Notes: generated by a model not told the origin, from the letters alone. Counted from the first letter of the stretch, positions 23,443 to 31,593 are shown. The stretch: DNA of 35,319 nucleotides from Candidatus Nitrosopumilus sp. (GCA_014384445.1 JACNFV010000094.1:1-35319); one strand, 5' to 3'. Made by a program: numbers and translations.

Positions 23443-23610
23443 ATGTCTTTAGAGTTTCTAAATAAATTAAAAAAAGACAACAAGGAAATAAGACGAGAAC
23501 AAAACAAAAGATACAGACAAAAAAACAGGGAAATTCTCAATTTAAAAAAACAGCGCACGTACTATAAAGAGAGTTTAGAAAAAAAACAAGAAAAAATACG
23601 AATAAATTAA
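23443..23610 (+). CDS. Basic coiled-coil micro-protein, 55 aa
   Basis: ATG 23443 to TAA 23608-23610. Almost all residues are Lys, Arg, Glu, Asn or Gln in a continuous helix (EFLNKLKKDNKEIRREQNKR, then YRQKNREILNLKKQRTYYKE). Codon use resembles the neighbours, though an A-rich stretch can mimic this. It lies between the membrane protein and bioA. RNA or DNA binding by the basic helix is a guess. Confidence 0.5.
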   Translation: MSLEFLNKLKKDNKEIRREQNKRYRQKNREILNLKKQRTYYKESLEKKQEKIRIN

Positions 23611-23640
23611 AACAATATACACAATTCATGAGCAACTGAA

Positions 23641-23648
23641 TTATTAAG
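23641..23648 (+). promoter_or_regulatory. TATA-like box of bioA
   Basis: TTATTAAG centred about 26 bp before the TTG start of bioA at 23671, compatible with a leaderless mRNA. Confidence 0.45.
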
Positions 23649-23670
23649 TTCTCAAATCCAACAATATTAG

Positions 23671-24987
23671 TTGAAAAGTTCAGTATGGCATCCAAATACC
23701 CAGATGAGCGAATGGGGTTCATTTGACACCATAACTAAAGGCAAGGGAGTATGGCTAATAGACTCCAAAGGTAACAAGATGATTGACGCAGTAGGCTCAA
23801 TGTGGTGTAATGTTTGGGGTCACTCCAATCCCCAACTAGTTAAAGCAATTACAACTCAAAGCAGGAAAATTCAACATTCGTCATTGTTTAATCTCACAAA
23901 CGAGCCCGTAGAAAAACTGGCAGGCAGTCTCATAAAAATATCTCCAGGAATGAACAAGGTGTTTTTTTCAGATAATGGCTCATCAGCAATGGAAATTGCA
24001 ATCAAAATGGCATTACAGTACTGGAAAAACATAGGAGAGAGAAACAGAACAAAAATTGCAACAGTGGAAAACGGATATCACGGAGATACGTTTGGAGCCA
24101 TGTCAGTAGGATACGTTCCAGAATTTTTTGCAAAATTTAAAGAACAACTGTTTCCAACAATTCAATTTCCAGTTCCAAATAGGTATAGAATACCAAAAGG
24201 ATTAACTTTTGAAGACTATCAAAATAATTGTTTAGAGAAAATCGAAAAAAGGTTTTCCAAAAAAGATGACATTGCAGCTTTCATAATGGAAAGCGGTGCG
24301 CAGATGGCAGGAGGAGTCATAATTTATCCCAAAGAATTCCAAAAGAAGATTAGCAAGTTATGTAAAAAACACGACATCCTGTTTGTGCTAGATGAGATAG
24401 CAACAGGTTTTGGAAGATTAGGATCAATGGTACAGTATCAAGAACAACAAAGCATACCGGACATAGTGGCATATGGAAAAATGCTAACGGGAGGGTATCT
24501 AACAATGGCTGCAACACTTGCAAATAAAAAAATTTATGATTCATTTTCAGGTGAATTTAATGATTGGAAGCATCTTTTTCACGGTCATACGTATACTGGA
24601 AACCCAATGGCAGCGGCAGTAGCTAATGAGAATATACACATGTATGAAAAATACAATTTGATTAAAAAAATTCAAAAAACATCCAAGGTGTTTGAAAAAT
24701 TTTATGATGAAATTTTAGACATAGATATTGTTGGGGATATCAGGCACAAGGGAATGCTCATGGGAATAGAATTGGTGTCAAACAAAGAAAAAAAGATACC
24801 AATCAAGACAAAAAAATCCATCAACAAAGTATTCTTTGAGGAAGGAAAAAAACAGGGCATATACCTTCGAACTCTGGGAAATATTGTAATGCTAGTTCCA
24901 CCGCTATCAATTCAAGATAATGAATTGGAATTACTTCTAAAGAGAACAATCAAGACTATTCAGGCATCAAAATCAAAGATCATTTGA
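23671..24987 (+). CDS. bioA: Adenosylmethionine-8-amino-7-oxononanoate aminotransferase, 438 aa
   Basis: Class III PLP aminotransferase making 7,8-diaminopelargonic acid from KAPA, with SAM (or lysine in some species) as amino donor. The N-terminal motif WHPNTQMSEW is the BioA signature. FSDNGSSAMEIAIKM (99-113) binds the PLP phosphate, Asp241 in LDEIATGFGR pairs with the pyridine nitrogen, and Lys270 in YGKMLTGG carries PLP. HGHTYTGNP is the usual C-terminal motif. The start is TTG 23671, confirmed by the conserved N-terminus and the TATA-like box. First gene of the plus-strand bio set; bioB follows after 71 bp that hold an operator-like inverted repeat. Confidence 0.93.
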   Translation: MKSSVWHPNTQMSEWGSFDTITKGKGVWLIDSKGNKMIDAVGSMWCNVWGHSNPQLVKAITTQSRKIQHSSLFNLTNEPVEKLAGSLIKISPGMNKVFFSDNGSSAMEIAIKMALQYWKNIGERNRTKIATVENGYHGDTFGAMSVGYVPEFFAKFKEQLFPTIQFPVPNRYRIPKGLTFEDYQNNCLEKIEKRFSKKDDIAAFIMESGAQMAGGVIIYPKEFQKKISKLCKKHDILFVLDEIATGFGRLGSMVQYQEQQSIPDIVAYGKMLTGGYLTMAATLANKKIYDSFSGEFNDWKHLFHGHTYTGNPMAAAVANENIHMYEKYNLIKKIQKTSKVFEKFYDEILDIDIVGDIRHKGMLMGIELVSNKEKKIPIKTKKSINKVFFEEGKKQGIYLRTLGNIVMLVPPLSIQDNELELLLKRTIKTIQASKSKII

Positions 24988-25019
24988 CTGTTAACCCCTA
25001 AAATTAAGAGGGTTAACAA
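24988..25019. promoter_or_regulatory. Biotin-operator-like inverted repeat upstream of bioB
   Basis: TGTTAACC (24989-24996), a 14-bp spacer, then GGTTAACA (25011-25018), extended by A at 25019 towards TTGTTAACC/GGTTAACAA symmetry. The BirA operator in bacteria is TTGTAAACC-N14-16-GGTTTACAA, with GTTAAC variants described in Gram-positive bacteria and some archaea (from memory). Here half-site, spacing and place agree. The right half ends 11 bp before the bioB TATA box, so a bound protein would hinder TFB/TBP loading. The regulator is not identified in the window. Confidence 0.72.
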
Positions 25020-25029
25020 TTACAATATT

Positions 25030-25038
25030 TTTATAAAT
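25030..25038 (+). promoter_or_regulatory. TATA box of bioB
   Basis: TTTATAAAT centred 25 bp before the bioB ATG at 25059; strong match to an archaeal TATA box with leaderless spacing. It gives bioB-bioF their own promoter independent of bioA. Confidence 0.65.
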
Positions 25039-25058
25039 GGAATAAAAGTTGTTTTAAC

Positions 25059-26036
25059 ATGAGTAGTATGGAATTCATCAAAGAGTGCCAAGAAAAGGTA
25101 TTTTCAGGTGAAAGAATTTCCGGAGAAGATGCAAGAAAACTATTCAATGTACCAGATGAAGATCTTAAAGAATTGGCTAGATGCGCCAACGAGATAACTA
25201 GAGATTATAATGGAAATAAGGTAGACGTAGAACAATTAAACAATATTAAAAAAAATGCATGTAGTGAAGATTGTACATTTTGCGGGCAATCAGCATTTTA
25301 TGATACAGGTATTGAAACATATCAATTGCCTACACCAGAAGAAGTTGTAATCAAAGCTAAAAAAGCAAAAGAAGATGGTGCAGACTCGTATTGCTTAGTT
25401 GCAGCATGGAAAGAACCATCACCAAAAGATTTCATAAAAGTTTGTAAAATAATTACAGAAATAAATGTAAAAGTTGGAATTAGTGTAGAATGCAGTTTAG
25501 GGTTTCTTACAAAACAACAAGCATCAAAATTAAAAGAACTAAAAGTAAAAAGATACAATCATAATTTAGAAACAGCAAAATCAAAATTTCCAGAAATATG
25601 TACAACACACACATATCAAGATAGACTAGATACACTAGAAATTGCAAGAGAGGCAGGATTGGAATTGTGTACAGGCGGAATTATTGGGTTGGGGGAAACA
25701 AGGGAACAAAGATTAGAATTAACCTTAGAACTAGCACGGATATATCCAGAGGAAATAACAATCAACATACTAGTTGCAGTTCCAGGAACACCATTGGAAT
25801 TGCAAGTGGATCTTGCAAATTCTGAAATTACCAGAATATTTTCAGTTATACGATTCCTCTTGCCAGAATCAGTGATCAAAATTTCTGGAGGAAGAGAAAC
25901 ACAATTAGAAGATTCAGGGGAAGAATTACTTCAAAGTGGAGCAAACGGAATAATTACTGAAGGATATCTAACTATGGGCGGAAATAAAGCCAAAAAAGAC
26001 CGTGAAATGATAGAAAAAATTGGCCTTGAAGTATAA
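25059..26036 (+). CDS. bioB: Biotin synthase, 325 aa
   Basis: Radical-SAM enzyme inserting sulfur into dethiobiotin. The SAM [4Fe-4S] motif is C68-x3-C72-x2-C75 in NACSEDCTFCGQS. The auxiliary [2Fe-2S] cluster ligands are the Cys in SYCLVAAW, VECSLGF and ELCTGG plus the Arg in KISGGRET. The glycine-rich TGGIIGLGETREQR and the substrate motif NILVAVPGTPLE are typical. Length is normal. ATG 25059 lies one TATA distance downstream of a strong box. Overlaps bioF by 17 bp, so the two are translated from one message. Confidence 0.94.
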   Translation: MSSMEFIKECQEKVFSGERISGEDARKLFNVPDEDLKELARCANEITRDYNGNKVDVEQLNNIKKNACSEDCTFCGQSAFYDTGIETYQLPTPEEVVIKAKKAKEDGADSYCLVAAWKEPSPKDFIKVCKIITEINVKVGISVECSLGFLTKQQASKLKELKVKRYNHNLETAKSKFPEICTTHTYQDRLDTLEIAREAGLELCTGGIIGLGETREQRLELTLELARIYPEEITINILVAVPGTPLELQVDLANSEITRIFSVIRFLLPESVIKISGGRETQLEDSGEELLQSGANGIITEGYLTMGGNKAKKDREMIEKIGLEV

Positions 26037-27150
26037 ACTCAACTTTGTTGATTTAGAATTAGCACGAATTAAAAAAAATAACCTGCATAGAAAATTACAA
26101 TATGGTAAAGCACAAGGTGCCCACATCACAATTAAAGGTAAAAAACTCATCAATTTGTCCTCAAATGATTATCTGGGAATTCCAATAACCAAAATTCAAA
26201 CAAATCAACTGCAGTCAAGTTCTAGACTTGTTTCAGGAAATGATGAATCATATAAAAAATTAGAAAGGGTTCTGGCAAAACACAAATCGCAGCAAAACAG
26301 TCTGATTTATCCCACAGGCTACATGGCAAATCTTGGATCAATTTCAGCAATTGCATCAAAAGGGGATTTAATTCTCAGCGATGAATTAAACCATGCAAGC
26401 ATCATAGAGTCATGTAAATTATCTGGTGCCAAAATATCCATTTACAAACATAATGACATGGATGATTTGGAAAAGAAAATAAAAAAACATGGAAAAAACA
26501 AGTTTGTAATTACAGAGGGCGTGTTTAGTATGGATGGCGACGTATCATCATTAAAAGAAATTACAGAAATTTCACAAAAATCAAACGCGATAACAATTGT
26601 AGATGACGCACACGGAGATTTTGTAATTGGAAAAGATGGAAAGGGAACTCCAGAATATTTCAATGTGGCAAAAAAAATTGATTTGTATATCAGCAGTTTA
26701 AGTAAAGGTCTAGGATCATTTGGAGGGTATGTCGCATCACAAAACAATGTAATTGATTTATGCATAAATAAATCAAAGTCATTTATTTACACATCAGCAC
26801 TGCCATCATTTTTAGTGCAACATTCAATTAAAAGAATAGAGTCAGACAGAGAGACTCAGAAGAAGAAATTAGAAAATAATGTAGAAAAATTAGCAAGAGG
26901 GTTAAGAACAATTGGGTATGAAATAAAATCAAATACACAGATCATACCAATAATTTTAGGAAGTGAAAAATTAGCGATGGATTTTGGTAAATTTTTATCT
27001 CTAAATGGAATATTCGCACAACCAATTAGATATCCCACAGTGCCAAAGAATCAAGCTAGACTAAGAATATCCGTGACTGCGTGGCTAACAAATTCAGACA
27101 TTGAAAAATCATTAAAAATATTTGAAAAAGCCTATAGAAAATTCTTGTAA
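26020..27150 (+). CDS. bioF: 8-amino-7-oxononanoate synthase, 376 aa
   Basis: PLP enzyme condensing a pimeloyl thioester with L-alanine to KAPA. Alpha-oxoamine synthase motifs: SSNDYLGI (47-54), SGNDESYKKLE, DELNHASIIES (121-131), DDAHGDFVIGKDG (195-207) and the PLP Lys229 in SSLSKGLGSFGGY. Start is TTG at 26020 or 26026, inside the end of bioB, indicating coupling. No gene for pimeloyl supply (bioC, bioH, bioW, bioI) is present in the window, so the acyl donor in this organism is not visible here. Confidence 0.93.
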   Translation: MALKYKLNFVDLELARIKKNNLHRKLQYGKAQGAHITIKGKKLINLSSNDYLGIPITKIQTNQLQSSSRLVSGNDESYKKLERVLAKHKSQQNSLIYPTGYMANLGSISAIASKGDLILSDELNHASIIESCKLSGAKISIYKHNDMDDLEKKIKKHGKNKFVITEGVFSMDGDVSSLKEITEISQKSNAITIVDDAHGDFVIGKDGKGTPEYFNVAKKIDLYISSLSKGLGSFGGYVASQNNVIDLCINKSKSFIYTSALPSFLVQHSIKRIESDRETQKKKLENNVEKLARGLRTIGYEIKSNTQIIPIILGSEKLAMDFGKFLSLNGIFAQPIRYPTVPKNQARLRISVTAWLTNSDIEKSLKIFEKAYRKFL

Positions 27151-27273
27151 TTATCTGGAAGCATCCATTCCGCCAAATCCCAAATCTAATGGATTTGCAG
27201 GAGAGCCCACAATAACTGCAACAGTCACAGCTATGGACAAAATGATACCTACGACAATAAATCGTTTATTCAT
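27151..27273 (-). CDS. Tiny secreted or membrane-anchored protein, 40 aa
   Basis: ATG 27271-27273, TAA 27151-27153. A basic start MNKRF, then a 17-residue hydrophobic helix (IVVGIILSIAVTVAVIVG), then a short Gly/Pro-rich outside tail (SPANPLDLGFGGMD). This is a convincing signal-anchor topology. It converges with bioF directly at the stop and shares a promoter region with ccdA in the other direction. In thaumarchaea very small single-span proteins of this style are frequent in my recollection; no function is known to me. Confidence 0.6.
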   Translation of the reverse strand: MNKRFIVVGIILSIAVTVAVIVGSPANPLDLGFGGMDASR

Positions 27274-27291
27274 ATCTAAATCATCAAACTC

Positions 27292-27331
27292 CTAGTTAAA
27301 AACGGATTGTGTAGATACTAGTTAAAAAACG
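27292..27331. promoter_or_regulatory. Direct repeat CTAGTTAAAAACG in ccdA promoter
   Basis: CTAGTTAAAAACG (27292-27304) and CTAGTTAAAAAACG (27318-27331), start-to-start 26 bp, differing by one A. Lies upstream of the ccdA TATA box. The first copy, read on the minus strand, may serve as TATA box (TTTTTAAC) for the 40-aa gene. Equal facing on the DNA helix (about 2.5 turns) is not exact. Confidence 0.4.
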
Positions 27332-27340
27332 TAAGAAGGC

Positions 27341-27348
27341 TTTAAAAG
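27341..27348 (+). promoter_or_regulatory. TATA box of ccdA
   Basis: TTTAAAAG centred about 25 bp before the ATG at 27369; leaderless spacing. Confidence 0.55.
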
Positions 27349-27368
27349 AAAAATTATGAAATTAGCAT

Positions 27369-28100
27369 ATGACGGAACCTACAATATTTGTAGAACTATT
27401 TGCAGGATTGGCCTCATTTATCGCCCCATGTATCCTACCAATGATTCCCGCATTCTTAGCATATATTTCTGGAACCACATTAGCTGAAATAAAAAATGAA
27501 CAAAAATCAAATGTTCAAATAAATAAAATCAACATCATAGCAAATACAATATTTTTTGTTTTAGGATTTTCAATTGTTTTTTCAACTTTAGGTGTTTTGA
27601 TTAACAGTGTATTAGTAGAAAACGTTAATGATTTTACAGATAGTTTAAACATAATTGCAGGAATAATTATCATCATCTTTGGAATATTCTTAATACTATC
27701 TACAAAAATTAATTCTTTGAACAAAGAAAAAAAATTCCACATTAAAAATTTTAAATCAAGCTATCCAATGTCATTTGTGTTTGGTTTGGCATTTGCAATA
27801 GGATGGACGCCGTGTGTCGGACCAATATTAGGAACAATACTCACATTAGCTGCAACCACACCGTCAATTTCATTTAGTTTACTGTTAGCGTATTCCACAG
27901 GTTTAGGCATTCCATTTATTTTAATGGGGATATTTTATTCTAAATCTACAAAAATTATTTCTTCCATGACAAAACATTTAAAATATTACAATATAGTATT
28001 AGGGGGATTTATCATCTTGCTAGGAATTTTAATATTTACAAACCAACTTGCATATATTGCAAATTTTCCATTACTTAACGAGATCGTGATGTTAGGATGA
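27369..28100 (+). CDS. ccdA: CcdA/DsbD-family transmembrane electron carrier, 243 aa
   Basis: Six-helix membrane protein that carries reducing equivalents from cytosolic thioredoxin across the membrane by a Cys pair. The two cysteines are Cys21 in FIAPCILPMIPAF and Cys149 in GWTPCVGPILG, each followed by Pro as required. Hydrophobic spans at about 6-33, 55-82, 95-112, 134-160, 165-190 and 207-232. It is coupled to the thioredoxin-like gene by an ATGA overlap, the arrangement in which CcdA reduces the partner. Role: cytochrome/cupredoxin maturation or general repair of extracytoplasmic thiols. Confidence 0.92.
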   Translation: MTEPTIFVELFAGLASFIAPCILPMIPAFLAYISGTTLAEIKNEQKSNVQINKINIIANTIFFVLGFSIVFSTLGVLINSVLVENVNDFTDSLNIIAGIIIIIFGIFLILSTKINSLNKEKKFHIKNFKSSYPMSFVFGLAFAIGWTPCVGPILGTILTLAATTPSISFSLLLAYSTGLGIPFILMGIFYSKSTKIISSMTKHLKYYNIVLGGFIILLGILIFTNQLAYIANFPLLNEIVMLG

Positions 28101-29173
28101 ATGCGGAAATTAAAACAGGCATAATTTTTGGTGGACTAATTGCTGCAGGAGTAGTATTTTTAGCCATATTATTTACAGGTCTAGACGAATCGGTGTCAAT
28201 AATTCAAGATTCAGGAATCAAAAAGGCTCCAAATTTAGTAGGGATATCAGATTATCTCAACACATCACCTGAAAAATTATCTAATGATATGGAGAACAAG
28301 GTAATCCTATACGATATCTGGACATACAGCTGCGTTAATTGTATCAGAACACTTCCGTACATTACAGCATGGAATGAAAAATATGCAGAACAAGGATTGC
28401 TAATAATTGGAATTCATTCACCAGAATTTGAATTTGAAAAAAATGCAGAAAACGTTCAAGTTGCAATGGACAAATACGGTATTGACTATCCAGTAGTTTT
28501 AGATAATGATATGAAAACATGGAAAGCATTTGAAAATAATTACTGGCCAAGAAAATACATTGCAGACCATCAGGGAAATTTAAGATATGATCATATCGGA
28601 GAAGGAGGGTATCAAGAAACAGAAAAAATTATTCAACAATTATTAGAGGAAAGATCTAAAGCAATGAAAATAGAAGATGTATCTACAATGACATCATTGG
28701 TATCTATTGAAGAATTTGAACATACTTTGTTTAGAACTCCAGAAGTATATTTTGGTTATAAATTTGCACAAAATAGGAATCAATTGGGAAGTGAAGAAGG
28801 GTTCCAACACGAAAAAATTGTAAAGTATCAGGAACCAAATAATATTGAATTAAATAAATTTTATCCGATAGGAAATTGGAATAATCATAAAGACAGTATG
28901 GAATTAACTGAAACAAAAGGATCCATAAAATTATCATATAATGCAAAAGAAGTGAACATTGTTACAGAAAATTATGCAGAATTAGAAATTTTTCTTGACG
29001 GGGTTCCATTAACTAAAGAGTATCAAGGAACAGACATGACAGACAGTAGCAAGATAAAAGTTTCAAATCCAGGCATGTACAATATCATAAGTAATGAAAT
29101 TAGTTCATCCCACATAATGGAAATAAAAATTGAAGGTAAGGGATTTCAAATATTTACATTCACTTTTGGCTAG
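28097..29173 (+). CDS. TlpA/DipZ-like membrane-anchored thioredoxin, 358 aa
   Basis: N-terminal signal-anchor (residues about 7-27, TGIIFGGLIAAGVVFLAILF), then a redoxin domain with active site CVNC (Cys79, Cys82) in IWTYSCVNCIRTLPY. This motif is typical of the thioredoxin part of DipZ rather than of classical TlpA (WCPPC). After residue about 190 a second beta-rich domain follows (residues about 240-358, with NIVTENYAELEIFLDGVPL), like the carbohydrate-binding-module-like C-terminus of DipZ proteins. In bacterial DipZ the CcdA-like and thioredoxin parts are fused; here they are split into two overlapping genes. Reduced by CcdA; targets unknown. Confidence 0.88.
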   Translation: MNAEIKTGIIFGGLIAAGVVFLAILFTGLDESVSIIQDSGIKKAPNLVGISDYLNTSPEKLSNDMENKVILYDIWTYSCVNCIRTLPYITAWNEKYAEQGLLIIGIHSPEFEFEKNAENVQVAMDKYGIDYPVVLDNDMKTWKAFENNYWPRKYIADHQGNLRYDHIGEGGYQETEKIIQQLLEERSKAMKIEDVSTMTSLVSIEEFEHTLFRTPEVYFGYKFAQNRNQLGSEEGFQHEKIVKYQEPNNIELNKFYPIGNWNNHKDSMELTETKGSIKLSYNAKEVNIVTENYAELEIFLDGVPLTKEYQGTDMTDSSKIKVSNPGMYNIISNEISSSHIMEIKIEGKGFQIFTFTFG

Positions 29174-29274
29174 AGTGGAATCTTTTAGGATTACCAGTTT
29201 TTTTTTGAAATTTTTACATATGTTTATTCAAATATCGTATGATAATCTTAAATGTCTAATAGCCATGTATAGTC

Positions 29275-30318
29275 ATGGTTGTAGGATCATTAGGAACGTA
29301 TGCCACAGTCAAATCTTATAGTCTAAAAGGAAAATTACTAACAAAAAAAACATTCCAAACATTAGCAGAATCTAGAAATTTAGATGAATTTGTAAGTAGA
29401 TTAAACAGTACCAAGTATGCCGATTGCGTTAGACAAATTCCTAAACCTTATTCTTCAAATAACATTGAAATGAGTCTTAGAGGAAAACAATCTGAACTAT
29501 ATTATAAAATGATGGGTGCTGTAGGCGGTTCTAATTTATTGATGGCATATTATTATAAATTTATTTTTAAAAATTTAAAAAATATAATTAAAGGTAAAAT
29601 TTTAAAAAAAAGTATAGATGAAATAAAATCAACAGTAACATTAAGAGCTGAAGAATTAATACAAAGAAGAGATGTAACTCTCAGAGCATTATCTGCAAAT
29701 ACAATTGAAGAAGTTATTGCAAATTTAAAACCATATGGTTTTGGTAATGAAATAGAAAAAGCGTATCTAATGTATAAAGATACAAAGGAAATTGGAATAA
29801 TAGATACATATCTTGATAAAATTTTATATCAAAATTTAGCTGATAGTATTAAAAGTAAAGCGGATTTAAATTTGTTAAAATTATTTGGAACTGAATTAGA
29901 CGTGTATAATTTAACAAATATTGTTCGTGCAAAATTTTGGAATATGGACAGTCAAATGATTAAAGAATTATTAGTATCACATACTGCTAGTACATCTGAT
30001 GATTTATTATCTAAAATGATTGATGCTGAAAATATAAAGATGTCTTTTATTGAATTATCAAAAACTAAATTTGTGGATATTATTCCAACTGAAGGGAATG
30101 ATATTTTTATGATAAATGAATTTGAAACAAAATTAAATATTTTCTTATACAATTCACTGCTAAAAGAATTTGCAAATATGTTCAAATTATCCACAGCAGT
30201 ATCTGTTGTCAGATTATATGATTATGAAATTCAAAATTTAGCATCTATTTCATATGCTGTAGAAAACAACATCTCAACTGAAACAACTATGACTAAAATT
30301 ATTGCACCAGTTCAATAA
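29275..30318 (+). CDS. atpC: A/V-type ATP synthase subunit C, 347 aa
   Basis: Homologue of V-ATPase subunit d/AC39, which sits on the rotor ring and receives the central stalk. The N-terminus ATVKSYSLKGKLLTKKTFQT and the following LAESRNLDEFVSRLNSTKY are the recurring pattern of this family: Leu-rich helices ending in a Leu-x-x-Thr-x-Tyr motif, seen again as VIANLKPYGFGNEIEKAY. All-alpha, about 350 aa, with no transmembrane segment. The other ATPase subunits are not in the window, so subunit C is encoded apart from them here. ATG 29275, with an AT-rich TATA-like stretch near 29247-29252. Function is established for the family; assignment is by motif. Confidence 0.82.
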   Translation: MVVGSLGTYATVKSYSLKGKLLTKKTFQTLAESRNLDEFVSRLNSTKYADCVRQIPKPYSSNNIEMSLRGKQSELYYKMMGAVGGSNLLMAYYYKFIFKNLKNIIKGKILKKSIDEIKSTVTLRAEELIQRRDVTLRALSANTIEEVIANLKPYGFGNEIEKAYLMYKDTKEIGIIDTYLDKILYQNLADSIKSKADLNLLKLFGTELDVYNLTNIVRAKFWNMDSQMIKELLVSHTASTSDDLLSKMIDAENIKMSFIELSKTKFVDIIPTEGNDIFMINEFETKLNIFLYNSLLKEFANMFKLSTAVSVVRLYDYEIQNLASISYAVENNISTETTMTKIIAPVQ

Positions 30319-30381
30319 TTAAGAATATTAGTCATAATGAAAAATATTTACGTGTGAAAATAATTAAATTCGGGATTTTGA

Positions 30382-30418
30382 ATAGTGTAACTGTACATAG
30401 TGTAACTAAAGGTACAGT
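30382..30418. repeat. Direct and inverted repeats upstream of cdvB
   Basis: ATAGTGTAACT occurs at 30382-30392 and again at 30397-30407 (15-bp period). Overlapping these, ACTGTAC (30390-30396) and GTACAGT (30412-30418) form a 7-bp inverted repeat with a 15-bp spacer. If cdvB starts at 30456 or 30477 this is a control region; if it starts at GTG 30354 it encodes a short five-residue repeat (SVTVHSVTKGT). Confidence 0.45.
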
Positions 30419-30455
30419 GCAAAGAGGTACAACTCCCTTTAAAGCAAAAAAATCC

Positions 30456-31127
30456 ATGGAAGTTAGAGAAATTATAATGATAAGCAATTCTTGGAATAAA
30501 TCAGAAGGAGGAAGTATCTCTGAAAAAGTAATGAGTAGGGTAAAACCAGATGTACCATTAAAAAATAGATTAAATTTTGCTCAAAAACAATTAGAAGTTC
30601 AAATTACAAAATTATCCGGAATTAATGAAAAAATACAAATAAAACATGACATAATATTTGAAAAAGTAGTTAATGCTCAAAGAAACAACAAACCAGTTTA
30701 TGCACAAGCATATGCAGGAGAACTAGCTAACATTAGAAAATACAAAAATATGGTTAGTACAGCAAAATTAGCTTTTGAACAAGTTAAACTTAGACTAGAT
30801 ACAGTTTCAGATCTTGGAGATATGGTGGTGACATTAAGCCCATGTATGTCAATTATCAAAGGGTTAGCACCGTCATTAAGTGGAATTATGCCAGAAGCAA
30901 ACGCTTCAATGCAAGATTTGTCACAAGTACTAGGAGATATGATGTCTGGTTCATCAGTAGGAATAGAAGATAACTTTAGTGTTAGCACTGAAACAAATTC
31001 AGATTCACTTGCAATTTTAGAAGAAGCACATAGCATAATTGCAGGACAAACAAAAACATCAATTCCTGAAGTTCCAATTTCATTTAATCAGCAAACAGCT
31101 AATAGAAAAACAGATATTTTTACTTAA
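30456..31127 (+). CDS. cdvB: CdvB, ESCRT-III-like cell-division protein, 223 aa (216 from the second ATG)
   Basis: Snf7-family helical filament protein. The core begins PLKNRLNFAQKQLEVQITKL, the ESCRT-III helix 1 pattern, followed by the long hairpin helix (NIRKYKNMVSTAKLAFEQVK) and LRLDTVSDLGDMVVTLSP. It ends with an acidic linker and helix, without an obvious broken-wing CdvA-binding domain, as in CdvB paralogues. In Thaumarchaeota, Cdv proteins constrict the membrane at division. The ORF opens at GTG 30354, but its first 34 residues do not fit the family and lie over repeats. I place the start at ATG 30456; ATG 30477 is equally possible. Confidence 0.88.
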   Translation: MEVREIIMISNSWNKSEGGSISEKVMSRVKPDVPLKNRLNFAQKQLEVQITKLSGINEKIQIKHDIIFEKVVNAQRNNKPVYAQAYAGELANIRKYKNMVSTAKLAFEQVKLRLDTVSDLGDMVVTLSPCMSIIKGLAPSLSGIMPEANASMQDLSQVLGDMMSGSSVGIEDNFSVSTETNSDSLAILEEAHSIIAGQTKTSIPEVPISFNQQTANRKTDIFT

Positions 31128-31134
31128 AATAATA

Positions 31135-31482
31135 TTACTTTAATTTAGATTTTGCTTTACTTTTTTGAACTAAAATTTTTTTTATTCTAGAAATTGTGGG
31201 ATAACTGTATCCACGTGTTCGATAGTTAGCAATCATCATTTTCCAATTTTTTAAACGCCACTGAGCCTGTTCAAGTGTAACAGAATGAACTTCTTTTTGC
31301 ACAATACTTTTTCGGCCAACTTTTAAAGTTCCAGCATCTTTTGCAGTCCATCTGCTTTTTGCAAATTTAAGCCCTGAAATAATTTCACTGACAGGCATTT
31401 CTTTAAAATATTCTTTCAATTTTTTTAATTCAAGATCGCTAGGTTTACTAGAAATAGAAAGTTCGATGGAATGTTTTACCAT
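31135..31482 (-). CDS. Hypothetical basic protein, 115 aa
   Basis: The N-terminal part is alpha/beta (SIELSISSKPSDLELKKLKEY). The middle is rich in Lys/Arg and Trp (KFAKSRWTAKDAGTLKVGRK, AQWRLKNWKMMIANYRTRGY). The C-terminus is a strongly basic helix (ISRIKKILVQKSKAKSKLK), so nucleic-acid binding is plausible. It converges on cdvB with a 7-bp gap. No family recognised. ATG 31480-31482. Confidence 0.62.
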   Translation of the reverse strand: MVKHSIELSISSKPSDLELKKLKEYFKEMPVSEIISGLKFAKSRWTAKDAGTLKVGRKSIVQKEVHSVTLEQAQWRLKNWKMMIANYRTRGYSYPTISRIKKILVQKSKAKSKLK

Positions 31483-31593
31483 GAAATTTTTAGAATATTG
31501 TGCTTTAAGAGAATCATGCTAAAAGAGAATTAACTAAAGTAGAGAATAATTGAAAAGATTTGATTAAAAATACACTAAACAATTTACTTGATC

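Noticed and set aside
29130-29321. Plus-strand ORF of 63 codons bridging the thioredoxin and ATPase subunit C genes
   Set aside because: Overlaps both recognised genes in another frame and translates a T-rich intergenic stretch.
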